From assembly GCA_013329455.1 (NCBI GenBank), contig DUKF01000253.1, forward strand, positions 1 to 8,922: 8,922 bases of DNA. The letters are read 5' to 3'. Positions 1 through 6,133 of the stretch are shown here, one piece after another. Each line of letters starts with the position of its first letter. Position 1 is the first letter of the stretch. The stretch comes from Methanotrichaceae archaeon. Its GTDB lineage: Archaea > Halobacteriota > Methanosarcinia > Methanotrichales > Methanotrichaceae. The notes beneath the pieces are model-generated. The model did not search any database. It had not been told where the DNA came from and saw nothing but the letters and a program-made list of their open reading frames with translations. The translations under genes and the position numbers were made by a program.

Positions 1-1
1 C

Positions 2-415
2 GAAAAAGAGGCCCAGAAGATCCTTGGGACCTTCGATGGCGAGAAGATAGTGGACGCGGGCTTCGAAGTCAGCGCCAGCTGCCACAGAGTTCCCGTCATG
101 GACGGCCACACCGAGGCGCTATGGGTGGAGATGGCGACAAACCCGACCCCCGAAGAGGTCCGGGAGATCTTCCTCAACTTCGATCCCGGTCTTGGCGATC
201 TGCCCACTGAGCCAGAAAGGCCCCTCATCGTCAGGGACGAGCCCGACAGGCCCCAGCCGAGGCTCGACAGGAACGCCGGCAAGGGGATGGCCGTCTCCGT
301 CGGTCGGATCAGAGAGGGCATCCGCTACATCGTCATAGGCCACAACACCGTCCGGGGCGCTGCCGGTGCTAGCGTTCTGAACGCGGAGCTCCTTCACAAG
401 AAGGGACTGCTCTAG
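2..415 (+). CDS. asd: Aspartate-semialdehyde dehydrogenase, C-terminal part (5' end outside window)
   Basis: This is the last 137 codons of a reading frame that enters from the left edge. The encoded enzyme reduces aspartyl phosphate to aspartate semialdehyde in the cytoplasm, the branch point to lysine, threonine, methionine and isoleucine. The visible part holds the hallmark SASCHRVPVMDGHTEA, in which the His of GHTE is the expected acid/base residue of the archaeal/fungal-type enzyme. The tail GHNTVRGAAGASVLNAELL is the typical substrate/NADP-domain ending with its GAA(G)xxxxNAE pattern. The family is about 340-360 residues long, so roughly the C-terminal 40% is seen and the catalytic cysteine and Rossmann domain lie upstream. 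The frame has a GTG at 50, but homology runs upstream of it, so it is not the start. The stop is TAG, and the next gene's ATG follows with no spacer and in the same frame, which implies co-transcription and probably translational coupling with the heme genes. Confidence 0.9.
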   Translation, partial: EKEAQKILGTFDGEKIVDAGFEVSASCHRVPVMDGHTEALWVEMATNPTPEEVREIFLNFDPGLGDLPTEPERPLIVRDEPDRPQPRLDRNAGKGMAVSVGRIREGIRYIVIGHNTVRGAAGASVLNAELLHKKGLL

Positions 416-1417
416 ATGCTGGTTATTGCCTGGGAGGTGACGGCGGCCTGTAACCTCGCTTGCGAGTACTGCCGTGCCTCGGCGACGGCAGCTCCTGACG
501 AGGCAGAGCTCTCGACCGAGGAAGCGCTCGGGTTCATTGACGAGGTCGTCCCTCTCAAGCCGATGATAATTCTTAGCGGGGGAGAGCCGCTCCTCCGACC
601 CGACGTCTTCGAGCTTGCGGAATATGCAGCAAATCGGGGCGTTCGAGTTTCCCTTGCCACCAACGGGACTCTTCTCACCCCCAAGATGGTTGCCGGGATC
701 AAAACGGCCGGGATCAAGCGGATCAGCATAAGTCTCGATGGGCCCAGTCCCGAATCTCACGACGCCACCCGGGGTTCTGGCTCTTTCGACCAGACGATGC
801 TGGGAATCGAGAACCTCCAAGGCGAGGTCGACTTTCAGATCAACATGACCATCACCAAGGAGAACCTCGACCAGGTCGGAGCCACCATGGACTTGGCCGA
901 GAGGCTCGGAGCCATTGCATTCCACCTATTCTTCCTGGTACCCACGGGCCGGGGCAGCGAGGAGGAGCTGGTGACCCCCGAGGAGCAAGATGAGATCCTC
1001 CGGTGGGTGGCCGAAGAGTGCAAAAAGAGGACCATCGAGATCAAGGTCACCTGCGCTCCCCAGTACGGCAGGGTGATAAGAGAGGTTCTAACCGAGTCGG
1101 AGAGGAAGGGGATGATGGGCAGTGCCTGTCTTGCGGGGACGAACTTCGTCTTCGTGTCTAGGACCGGGGACGTCTGCCCCTGCGGGTACCTTCCGGTCGT
1201 TGCCGGTAACGTCAGGGAGGATAGCTTCGTTAGGATCTGGGAGAATTCCCCAATCTTCAAGGATCTGCGGAAAAGGGAGCTCGTGGGACGGTGCGGAAGA
1301 TGCGACTACCGAAAGGTCTGTGGCGGGTGCAGGGCCAGAGCCTATGCAAAGACAGGTGACTATCTTGAATCCGACCCGCTATGCAGCTTCGGAGAGGTTC
1401 GATCCGATGAAACTTGA
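416..1417 (+). CDS. ahbD: Radical SAM/SPASM heme b synthase, AhbD type
   Basis: The 333-residue product is a radical SAM enzyme predicted to oxidatively decarboxylate Fe-coproporphyrin III to heme b, the last step of the siroheme-dependent (Ahb) pathway. The cluster motif CxxxCxxC is at Cys12, Cys16 and Cys19 within the AhbD-like opening IAWEVTxxCNLxCxxCRA. GGEP follows at 55-58. A C-terminal SPASM-type region carries cysteines at 238, 254, 256, 293, 296, 302, 305 and 323 for auxiliary Fe-S clusters, including the stretch ACLAGTNFVFVSRTGDVCPCGY, and TCAPQY lies at 212-217. The alternatives AhbC and NirJ normally read HCY rather than the CRA seen after the third cysteine, so AhbD is preferred. 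The start is the ATG that directly abuts the asd stop. Only a weak AAGGGA lies upstream, so translation may depend on ribosomes finishing asd. The N-terminus is short for the family: only 11 residues precede the first cysteine. The gene overlaps ahbB by 11 bases. Confidence 0.78.
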   Translation: MLVIAWEVTAACNLACEYCRASATAAPDEAELSTEEALGFIDEVVPLKPMIILSGGEPLLRPDVFELAEYAANRGVRVSLATNGTLLTPKMVAGIKTAGIKRISISLDGPSPESHDATRGSGSFDQTMLGIENLQGEVDFQINMTITKENLDQVGATMDLAERLGAIAFHLFFLVPTGRGSEEELVTPEEQDEILRWVAEECKKRTIEIKVTCAPQYGRVIREVLTESERKGMMGSACLAGTNFVFVSRTGDVCPCGYLPVVAGNVREDSFVRIWENSPIFKDLRKRELVGRCGRCDYRKVCGGCRARAYAKTGDYLESDPLCSFGEVRSDET

Positions 1418-1895
1418 ACCGATCGAAGAGGAGAGGCCTGACCTGGACGAGCTGGACCGAAAGCTTCTCGCCATCGTCCAGGAGGAGTTTCCACTGACCT
1501 CCAGGCCCTTTCTCACCCTCGGCGAAATCCTTGGGGCCAGCGAGGATGAAGTGATCAGCAGGGCAAAGCGGCTCAAAAACGAGGGGGTAATCAGGCGGAT
1601 CGGCCCGATTTTGGACATGAGGCGGCTCGGTTGTTCCGGGGTTCTGGTCGCACTTCCCGTATCCGATGAGAGGATGGACGAGGTGGCAGATGTTGTGAAC
1701 GGGTACCAGGAGATCTCCCACAACTATCTGCGGCCGAACGAGACCGAGTACAACATGTGGTTTACGATATCGGCATCTCAGAAGAGAATCGATGAGATCC
1801 TATCGGAGATCAAAGATAAGACCGGCCTTGATCAGCTCATTCTCCCCACCAAGAGGATATTCAAGATCGGAGTCAGGTTCGAGATCCCTGAATGA
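1407..1895 (+). CDS. ahbB: Siroheme decarboxylase subunit, AhbB-like (Lrp/AsnC fold)
   Basis: The 162-residue product belongs to the AhbA/AhbB/NirDLGH family, which decarboxylates siroheme to 12,18-didecarboxysiroheme, the first committed step of the Ahb heme route. Residues 14-66 form a winged-helix-like part (LDELDRKLLAIVQEEFPL, then EGVIRRIGPILD). Residues 73-160 form the RAM-like half with HNYLR at 105-109 and YNMWFT at 115-120, the signature that separates these enzymes from Lrp regulators and fits AhbB better than AhbA. The frame is open back to 1122, but the upstream part lies inside ahbD and is unlike the family. The ATG at 1407 has GGAGAGG at 1391-1397, nine bases ahead, and gives the normal family length. 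No AhbA partner is in the window, so it must lie elsewhere or be dispensable. The segment RPNETEYN lacks the His that I recall in the usual REHxYN. Confidence 0.82.
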   Translation: MKLEPIEEERPDLDELDRKLLAIVQEEFPLTSRPFLTLGEILGASEDEVISRAKRLKNEGVIRRIGPILDMRRLGCSGVLVALPVSDERMDEVADVVNGYQEISHNYLRPNETEYNMWFTISASQKRIDEILSEIKDKTGLDQLILPTKRIFKIGVRFEIPE

Positions 1896-1907
1896 TGCGA
1901 GGCGATC

Positions 1908-2186
1908 TTGTCTAAAACTGTTTTGACGGACTTTTACACGAAAGCCTGCGGACACTGTCAAGAGCAGGCCCTGATTCTCGAGGAGCTGGCGGAGGTGTTC
2001 GCCGGCAAGGTCGAATTCAGGATGGTCGACGCCGAGAAGGACTGGAAGCTTGCGGAAAAGTACGTCGTCTTCACCGTTCCCACCCTGATCATCGAGCGGG
2101 ACGGGGAGATGGTGGAAAGGTTCAACGGCTTTGTCCCCGGCGATAAGCTGGAACAGGTTCTCAAAGAAGCTTTGGTGCGGCCCTGA
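1908..2186 (+). CDS. Small thioredoxin-fold protein with CGHC active site
   Basis: The product is a 92-residue single-domain thioredoxin, probably a cytoplasmic disulfide reductant since no signal peptide is present. The active site CGHC is at Cys14-Cys17 after the first beta strand (VLTDFYTKACGHC), and the cis-proline loop TVPTL is at 57-61. CGHC is the dithiol sequence of protein disulfide isomerases; classical thioredoxins have CGPC. The start is TTG at 1908. It is supported by GAGGCGATC at 1899-1907, nearly the full archaeal Shine-Dalgarno sequence, and the ATGs just upstream are in another frame and lead to a stop. The gene lies 12 bases after ahbB and ends the operon, so it is probably co-transcribed with the heme genes. 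A role in keeping Ahb cysteines or clusters reduced is inference only; general redox duty is equally possible. Confidence 0.85.
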   Translation: MSKTVLTDFYTKACGHCQEQALILEELAEVFAGKVEFRMVDAEKDWKLAEKYVVFTVPTLIIERDGEMVERFNGFVPGDKLEQVLKEALVRP

Positions 2187-2202
2187 TCCTAGAAAGATCA
2201 GG
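2182..2202 (+). terminator. Perfect 7-bp hairpin over the thioredoxin stop codon
   Basis: CCTGATC at 2182-2188 and GATCAGG at 2196-2202 form a perfect 7-bp stem with a 7-base loop. The stop TGA (2184-2186) lies inside the 5' arm. There is no T-tract after it, so it is not an intrinsic terminator of the bacterial kind. It may mark the mRNA 3' end or protect it between convergent genes. The rest of the 135-base gap to the next gene (2203-2321) shows no gene or tRNA. Confidence 0.45.
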
Positions 2203-2321
2203 ACAAAAGCTTCATCATCGCCCATCTCGTGCCCCGCCGGGGGAACACGCACGGACCTGCCTCTCCCCCCGTTGGCGCCGCCCGCAGAGATTTTCTCAGA
2301 ATTGTGGATTTCCGGTCCCGA

Positions 2322-3464
2322 CTACCTCACAGTTCGTCCACCGTAGACGATCCTGTAAATCGCTCCTGCCCGATCGTCCGAGACGAGGAGAGCGCCGTCG
2401 TCCATCACCAAAACGTCTACGGGCCTTCCCCAGGCCTGCCTTCCCTGGAGCCACCCCTCGGCGAAGACCTGATAGCTGGCGGCCGTCCCATTCTCAAGCT
2501 TCACCAACGTCACCCGATACCCTATGGGGTCGTCCCGGTTCCAGGAGCCGTGCTCTGCGATGAAGATTTGGTCTCTGTACTCCGGCGGGAACATCGAGCC
2601 CGAATAGAACCTCATCCCGAGGGCAGCGACGTGAGGCCCCAGGTTCATCTCCGGGCCGACGAACTCGTCGCATCCTCTCGCTCCTCCGAAGCTCGGATCG
2701 GGGATGGTGCCTGCGTGGCAGTACGGAAAGCCAAAGTGAAGCCCCGCCCCCGGAGCCCTGTTCAATTCGTCTGGGGGCAGGTCGTTTCCGAGCCAGTCCC
2801 GGCCGTTGTCGGTGAACCATAGGTCGCCGGTCACCGGATGCCAGTCGAAGCCAACGGAATTTCTGACCCCCCTGGCGAAGATCTCGAAGTTTGAGCCGTC
2901 GGGGTCCATCCTCGTGATGGAGCCGCGGGGCTCGCCCGGATCGCAGACGTTGCAGGGCGCGCCAATGGGGACGTAGAGCTTTCCGTCAGGGCCGAAGGCG
3001 ATGAACTTCCATCCGTGAGTTCTGTCTCTGGGAAGATCGTCCCTGACGACGACGGGGTCAGGCGGGTTCTCCAGAAGGGACTCGATCCGATCGTATCTGA
3101 GGATGCGGCTCACCTCGGCCACATAGAGCGAACCGTTTCTGAAGGCGACGCCGTTTGGCATCTCGAGCCCCTGAGCGATGACGAAAATCTCGCCAGGATC
3201 TGCCCGATCGTTTCCGTTCTCGTCCCTGATGGCGTATACCTTGCCCTCAGACCTCGTCCCCACAAAGACGGTTCCACCGGGGCTGAGGGTCATCGACCTT
3301 GCACCAGGAAGGTCCGCCGCGTAGACCTCGATCTCAAAGCCCGGCGGAAGCTCGATCAGGTCAATGGGAAGGTCCTGGCCGTTTCCCTGGGGCATGTTCA
3401 AAAAGAAGAGGGCCAGAAGGATGACGAGGGCCGGGATCAGGAGCCTTTTCGGCTGGAATTTCAT
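2322..3464 (-). CDS. Exported glucose/sorbosone dehydrogenase-type beta-propeller protein
   Basis: The 380-residue product resembles the PQQ-type sugar (L-sorbosone) dehydrogenase family, a six-bladed beta-propeller acting outside the cytoplasmic membrane. Residues 1-30 form a basic start followed by a strongly hydrophobic helix (LLIPALVILLALFFL). This is a signal peptide or anchor, and it has no lipobox cysteine. Family landmarks are THGWKFIAFGPDGKLYV at 149-165 with His150 where the catalytic His of soluble glucose dehydrogenase would align, RGVRNSVGFDWHP at 198-210, and EHGSWNRDDP at 304-313. Cysteines at 171, 174, 249 and 265 match the sorbosone-like branch. DENGNDRADPGE at 81-92 resembles a calcium loop. 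I chose the ATG at 3464 because GGAG stands nine bases upstream and it gives a canonical signal peptide; the frame also opens at GTG 3482 and ATG 3479. It ends in TAG and is convergent with the heme operon. Substrate and cofactor are unknown, since methanogens are not known to make PQQ. Confidence 0.82.
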   Translation of the reverse strand: MKFQPKRLLIPALVILLALFFLNMPQGNGQDLPIDLIELPPGFEIEVYAADLPGARSMTLSPGGTVFVGTRSEGKVYAIRDENGNDRADPGEIFVIAQGLEMPNGVAFRNGSLYVAEVSRILRYDRIESLLENPPDPVVVRDDLPRDRTHGWKFIAFGPDGKLYVPIGAPCNVCDPGEPRGSITRMDPDGSNFEIFARGVRNSVGFDWHPVTGDLWFTDNGRDWLGNDLPPDELNRAPGAGLHFGFPYCHAGTIPDPSFGGARGCDEFVGPEMNLGPHVAALGMRFYSGSMFPPEYRDQIFIAEHGSWNRDDPIGYRVTLVKLENGTAASYQVFAEGWLQGRQAWGRPVDVLVMDDGALLVSDDRAGAIYRIVYGGRTVR

Positions 3465-3550
3465 CGGAAGCATCTCCATCACGATCTTTCTTTGGGCGTA
3501 TCTTTGAGCTTTCTCAGTTACAAAATCTTCGGGCCAAAATGCGTGCCGAC

Positions 3551-3572
3551 GAAATCGGATTGAAATCGGATT
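3551..3572. repeat. Perfect 11-bp tandem repeat (GAAATCGGATT x2)
   Basis: Two identical copies lie head to tail at 3551-3561 and 3562-3572 in the divergent promoter region. They are 87-108 bases upstream of the dehydrogenase start and about 150 upstream of the Cdc48 start. The 11-bp period is about one helical turn, so two proteins could bind the same face. On the minus strand a TATA-like GATAAAAT overlaps the repeat's distal edge. A regulator site is possible but unproven; a chance slippage duplication is the alternative. Confidence 0.6.
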
Positions 3573-3637
3573 TTATCTTCGTAAGAGGATCATCAGCAGA
3601 CCAAACATAGGGTATGCGACTGATCCTGAATGCGCCT

Positions 3638-3712
3638 TCAAATTTAAAACACTGAACAACTGAGGAGAATACTTATTTACAAACTCGCTCATAAATAGAG
3701 GTCGAGAGGGTG
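3638..3712 (+). promoter_or_regulatory. AT-rich promoter region and ribosome site of the Cdc48/VAT gene
   Basis: The sequence turns from GC-rich to AT-rich here. ATTTAAAA at 3642-3649 is the best archaeal TATA-box candidate and would place the transcript start near 3670-3675, with a leader of about 50 bases. TTATTTAC (3673-3680) and ATAAATA (3691-3697) are weaker alternatives. GAGGGTG at 3706-3712 is a fair Shine-Dalgarno sequence 8 bases before the ATG at 3721, which argues against a leaderless transcript. The remaining part of the 256-base divergent spacer (3465-3637) holds the tandem repeat and no gene. Confidence 0.5.
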
Positions 3713-3720
3713 TTCAATAG

Positions 3721-3963
3721 ATGACCGACTCCGAATCCATCCGGCTCAAGATCATAGAGGCTGACCAGAGGGACGTGGGAAAGGGGATCGTCCGAATAAG
3801 CGAGCGGCAGATGGCCGATTTGGGCGTGGGTGAGTACGACGTGGTGGTCGTAAAAGGGGCAAAGTCCACCAGCGCCCTGGTGGTGAAGGCCTACCCCACC
3901 GACGAAGATATGGACGTCGTCAGGATGGACGGCCTGATCAGGTCGAACGTGGGATCGTCCTAG
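3721..3963 (+). CDS. Cdc48/VAT N-terminal double-psi barrel, cut by an in-frame TAG
   Basis: This 80-residue frame encodes the start of a Cdc48/VAT ATPase N-domain: IRLKIIEADQRDVGKGIVRIS, then VGEYDVVVVKG and MDVVRMDGLIRSNVG. These align without gaps to the substrate-binding double-psi barrel of Thermoplasma VAT as I remember its sequence. The start ATG has GAGGGTG 8 bases upstream. The frame then meets TAG at 3961-3963. The next codons, same frame, read [21 protein letters not shown], which is the expected continuation of the family (compare GDKVKVRKV...KKVTLAP in VAT). The stop therefore falls one strand before the barrel is complete, and an 80-residue product would be an incomplete fold. 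Possible explanations are a recent nonsense mutation (Leu TTG to TAG is one base), a sequence error, or read-through. Alone it is unlikely to be a functional protein. Confidence 0.8.
   Translation: MTDSESIRLKIIEADQRDVGKGIVRISERQMADLGVGEYDVVVVKGAKSTSALVVKAYPTDEDMDVVRMDGLIRSNVGSS
3961..3963 (+). other. In-frame amber codon inside the Cdc48/VAT coding sequence
   Basis: Codon 81 of a continuous 762-codon reading frame (3721-6009) is TAG. Frame and homology continue unchanged on both sides. The amber sits exactly where VAT-family proteins carry one aliphatic residue between GxS and G(D/Q)xV. No ATG, GTG or TTG occurs in frame between the stop and 4018, so 18 homologous codons would go untranslated if the downstream part restarted. 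Confidence 0.9.
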
Positions 3964-3990
3964 GGCCAGTTCGTCGAGATCTCGAAGGCC
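3964..3990 (+). other. Potential RNA stem-loop immediately 3' of the amber codon
   Basis: GGCC at 3964-3967 pairs with GGCC at 3987-3990, and TTCG at 3970-3973 pairs with CGAA at 3983-3986. The 5' side has a 2-base bulge and the loop has 9 bases. The loop overlaps a 12-base DNA palindrome, TCGAGATCTCGA, at 3974-3985. Structures just after a stop can promote read-through, but GC-rich coding DNA forms hairpins easily, so function is speculative. Confidence 0.4.
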
Positions 3991-4017
3991 GAATGGAAAC
4001 CCGCCGAAAGAGTATCA

Positions 4018-6009
4018 TTGGCTCCGATGGGTCGAGGAATGCAGATCTCGATCCCAAGCGAGGCCCTGATAAAGGTCTTTTTGGGAAGGCCCGTCTCCAA
4101 GGGCGACGTCATCTCCACCACCACTCTCAGGCAGCCTCCAGGCGAGTCATTCTCAGGCAAGGACTCGATGTTCGACGAGATCTTTAAAAAGCCGGAGAAG
4201 GGCTCAGCCTTCGGCTTTGGCGAGGTCAAGATGAGGGTCTTATCCACCGTCCCCTCGGAGACGATGGTGAGGATAATGGAGGATACAAAGATCGAGCTGA
4301 TATCAAGAGACTTGGACGCTCGGCCTGCGGCAGACGTCGTCTACGAGGACCTGGGCGGCATGAAGCACGCCATACAGAGGGTCCGGGAGATGATCGAGCT
4401 TCCCCTCAAGCACCCAGAGCTCTTCGAGAGGCTCGGGATCGATCCGCCGCGGGGCGTCCTTCTCCACGGCCCCCCCGGCACCGGAAAGACGATGCTCGCA
4501 AAGGCCGTCGCAAGCGAGAGCAGCGCCCACTTCGCTTCGATAAACGGTCCCGAGATCGTATCCAAGTACTACGGCGAGAGCGAAAAGAGGATCAGAGAGA
4601 TCTTCGAGGACTCGGAGAAGAACGCTCCCGCGATAATATTCCTCGACGAGCTCGACTCGATCGCCCCAAAGAGAGAGGAGGTGGCCGGGGAGATGGAACG
4701 GAGGATGGTGGCCCAGCTCCTCTCCCTCATGGATGGCCTCAAGGAGAGGACGAACGTCATCGTCATCGGGGCGACGAACAGGCCCGACGCCGTCGATCCG
4801 GCTCTGAGAAGGCCCGGCAGGTTCGACCGGGAGATCGAGCTCGGTGTCCCCGACTTGGAGGGAAGACACGAAATCCTCCAGATCCACACTCGGGGGATGC
4901 CTCTCGCCCCTGACGTAGACCTCGAGGAGTTCTCCCAGCTCACCTACGGCTTCGTTGGTGCCGACATCGCCGCCTTCACGAGGGAGGCTGCCATGAACGC
5001 CCTCCGTCGGGTCCTCCCGAAAATCGACCTGGACGAGCCGACGATACCACGGGAGATTTTGGAGGATCTGGTGGTGACGAGGGATGACCTGGAGGCGGCG
5101 ATGCACGAGGTCCAGCCGAGCGCCCTCAGGGAGATTCTGATCGAGATTCCAAACGTCACCTGGGCCGACGTCGGCGGCCTCGAAGACGTAAAGCAGCTCC
5201 TTGTCGAGGCAGTCGAGTGGCCCCTCGTCTACGGCGAGAACTTCAGACGGCTCGGGATCGAGGCTCCTAAGGGCGTGCTCCTCTACGGTCCTCCGGGAAC
5301 CGGAAAGACGCTTCTAGCAAAGGCCATCGCCAACGAGAGCAACGCCAACTTCCTGACGACAAAAGGGAGCGAGATCCTCTCGAAATGGTACGGCGAGAGC
5401 GAGCGCCACATCGCCGAGATATTCAGGAAGGCAAGACAAGTGGCCCCGGCGATCGTATTCCTCGATGAGCTTGACTCCCTCGCCCCCGTTCGGGGCGGAG
5501 CCACGGGCGAGCCTCACGTCACTGAACGGATCGTAAACCAGCTCCTCTCCGAGATCGATGGGATGGAAGAGCTTCGGGGCGTTGTGGTGATCGCAGCCAC
5601 CAATCGGCCCGACATAGTCGATCCGGCCTTGGTAAGGCCCGGAAGGTTCGACGAATTGATTATGGTCCCGGTCCCAGACGCCGAGTCCAGGAAGAAGATC
5701 TTCGAGGTCCACACTGGCAAGATGCCGCTTGCAGAAGACGTCGACCTGGACGACCTGGTCAAGAGGACCGACCAGTACACCGGAGCCGACATCTCCTCGA
5801 TCTGCAGGAAGGCTGGCCGTCTCGCCCTTCGAGAGGACATGAACGCCGTCGAGGTTCCTCAGAGGCACTTTCTGGCTGCCCTGGAGGACGTCGGCCCATC
5901 CGTCACCCCCGACACCATGAAGTACTACGCAAAGCTATCTGGGGAACTTAGGAAGAGGGGGTCGCGGGCTGTCGAGAAGGCGGTAGAAGATATGGAAGAA
6001 GGAACGTAA
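4018..6009 (+). CDS. Cdc48/VAT-type double AAA+ ATPase, body of the interrupted gene
   Basis: This frame encodes most of an archaeal p97/Cdc48 homolog, a hexameric cytoplasmic unfoldase. Numbered from the ATG at 3721 with the amber counted as residue 81, the remaining N-domain beta-clam runs to about 195. D1 has GPPGTGKT at 250-257 and Walker B DELD at 309-312. D2 has GPPGTGKT at 523-530 and DELD at 582-585. Both domains have a sensor ATNRPD and arginine-finger RPGRF segments, so both ATPase sites look intact. The C-terminus is family-like ([13 protein letters not shown]) and the gene ends in TAA. The only restart codons near the front are TTG 4018 and ATG 4027, both preceded only by a weak GAAAGAG. 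Such a product would have a broken N-domain but intact motor rings. It could be half of a pseudogene, a truncated paralog, or the read-through product. Codon use and GC match the neighbours, and no other lesion is visible, so any mutation is young. Confidence 0.9.
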   Translation: MAPMGRGMQISIPSEALIKVFLGRPVSKGDVISTTTLRQPPGESFSGKDSMFDEIFKKPEKGSAFGFGEVKMRVLSTVPSETMVRIMEDTKIELISRDLDARPAADVVYEDLGGMKHAIQRVREMIELPLKHPELFERLGIDPPRGVLLHGPPGTGKTMLAKAVASESSAHFASINGPEIVSKYYGESEKRIREIFEDSEKNAPAIIFLDELDSIAPKREEVAGEMERRMVAQLLSLMDGLKERTNVIVIGATNRPDAVDPALRRPGRFDREIELGVPDLEGRHEILQIHTRGMPLAPDVDLEEFSQLTYGFVGADIAAFTREAAMNALRRVLPKIDLDEPTIPREILEDLVVTRDDLEAAMHEVQPSALREILIEIPNVTWADVGGLEDVKQLLVEAVEWPLVYGENFRRLGIEAPKGVLLYGPPGTGKTLLAKAIANESNANFLTTKGSEILSKWYGESERHIAEIFRKARQVAPAIVFLDELDSLAPVRGGATGEPHVTERIVNQLLSEIDGMEELRGVVVIAATNRPDIVDPALVRPGRFDELIMVPVPDAESRKKIFEVHTGKMPLAEDVDLDDLVKRTDQYTGADISSICRKAGRLALREDMNAVEVPQRHFLAALEDVGPSVTPDTMKYYAKLSGELRKRGSRAVEKAVEDMEEGT

Positions 6010-6058
6010 CGTAAAAGACGAGCGAAAGACGAAGACGAGGGGACTAAAAACGGGATAG

Positions 6059-6098
6059 GGGGCCCGGGCACTCCATCGTTGATGGATGGAGAGGCCCC
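6059..6098. terminator. Two-part hairpin between convergent cdc48 and transporter genes
   Basis: An inner perfect stem, CTCCATC (6071-6077) with GATGGAG (6085-6091), encloses a 7-base loop. An outer 6-bp stem, GGGGCC (6059-6064) with GGCCCC (6093-6098), closes it, with an internal loop of 6 bases on one side and 1 on the other. It starts 50 bases after the ATPase stop in the 122-base convergent gap. No T-tract follows on either strand, so it is a 3'-end structure rather than a classical intrinsic terminator. Confidence 0.5.
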
Positions 6099-6111
6099 GT
6101 TACCCAACGCG

Positions 6112-6133
6112 GATCGGATATCTCAATCCGATC
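6112..6133. terminator. 8-bp hairpin overlapping the stop codon of the PDGLE subunit gene
   Basis: GATCGGAT (6112-6119) and ATCCGATC (6126-6133) form a perfect 8-bp stem with a 6-base loop. On the minus strand the stop TGA (6134-6132) runs into the stem, as at the thioredoxin gene. It is the likely 3'-end structure of the cbiM operon. Confidence 0.45.

Noticed and set aside
119..925. Long minus-strand open frame across the asd/ahbD region
   Set aside because: It is antisense to two well-recognised coding frames, has no family features, and is a by-product of GC-rich codon use.
1122..1406. Upstream extension of the ahbB frame inside ahbD
   Set aside because: The translated stretch is unlike the AhbB family, and the ATG at 1407 with GGAGAGG ahead gives normal length.
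2203..2321. Small gene or RNA in the convergent gap
   Set aside because: Open frames here are only extensions or shadows of neighbours; CCCCGCCGGGG is a 4-bp stem too small to call; no tRNA-like folding is seen.
3961..3963. Assigning the amber codon outright as pyrrolysine
   Set aside because: No pyl genes are visible here, the host resembles groups that may lack them, and TAG is used as a plain terminator at 413-415 and 2322-2324. It is kept only as one hypothesis.
4303..5106. 267-codon minus-strand frame opposite the first AAA domain
   Set aside because: It is a shadow of the AAA coding sequence; composition is low in structure and no motif or ribosome site is seen.
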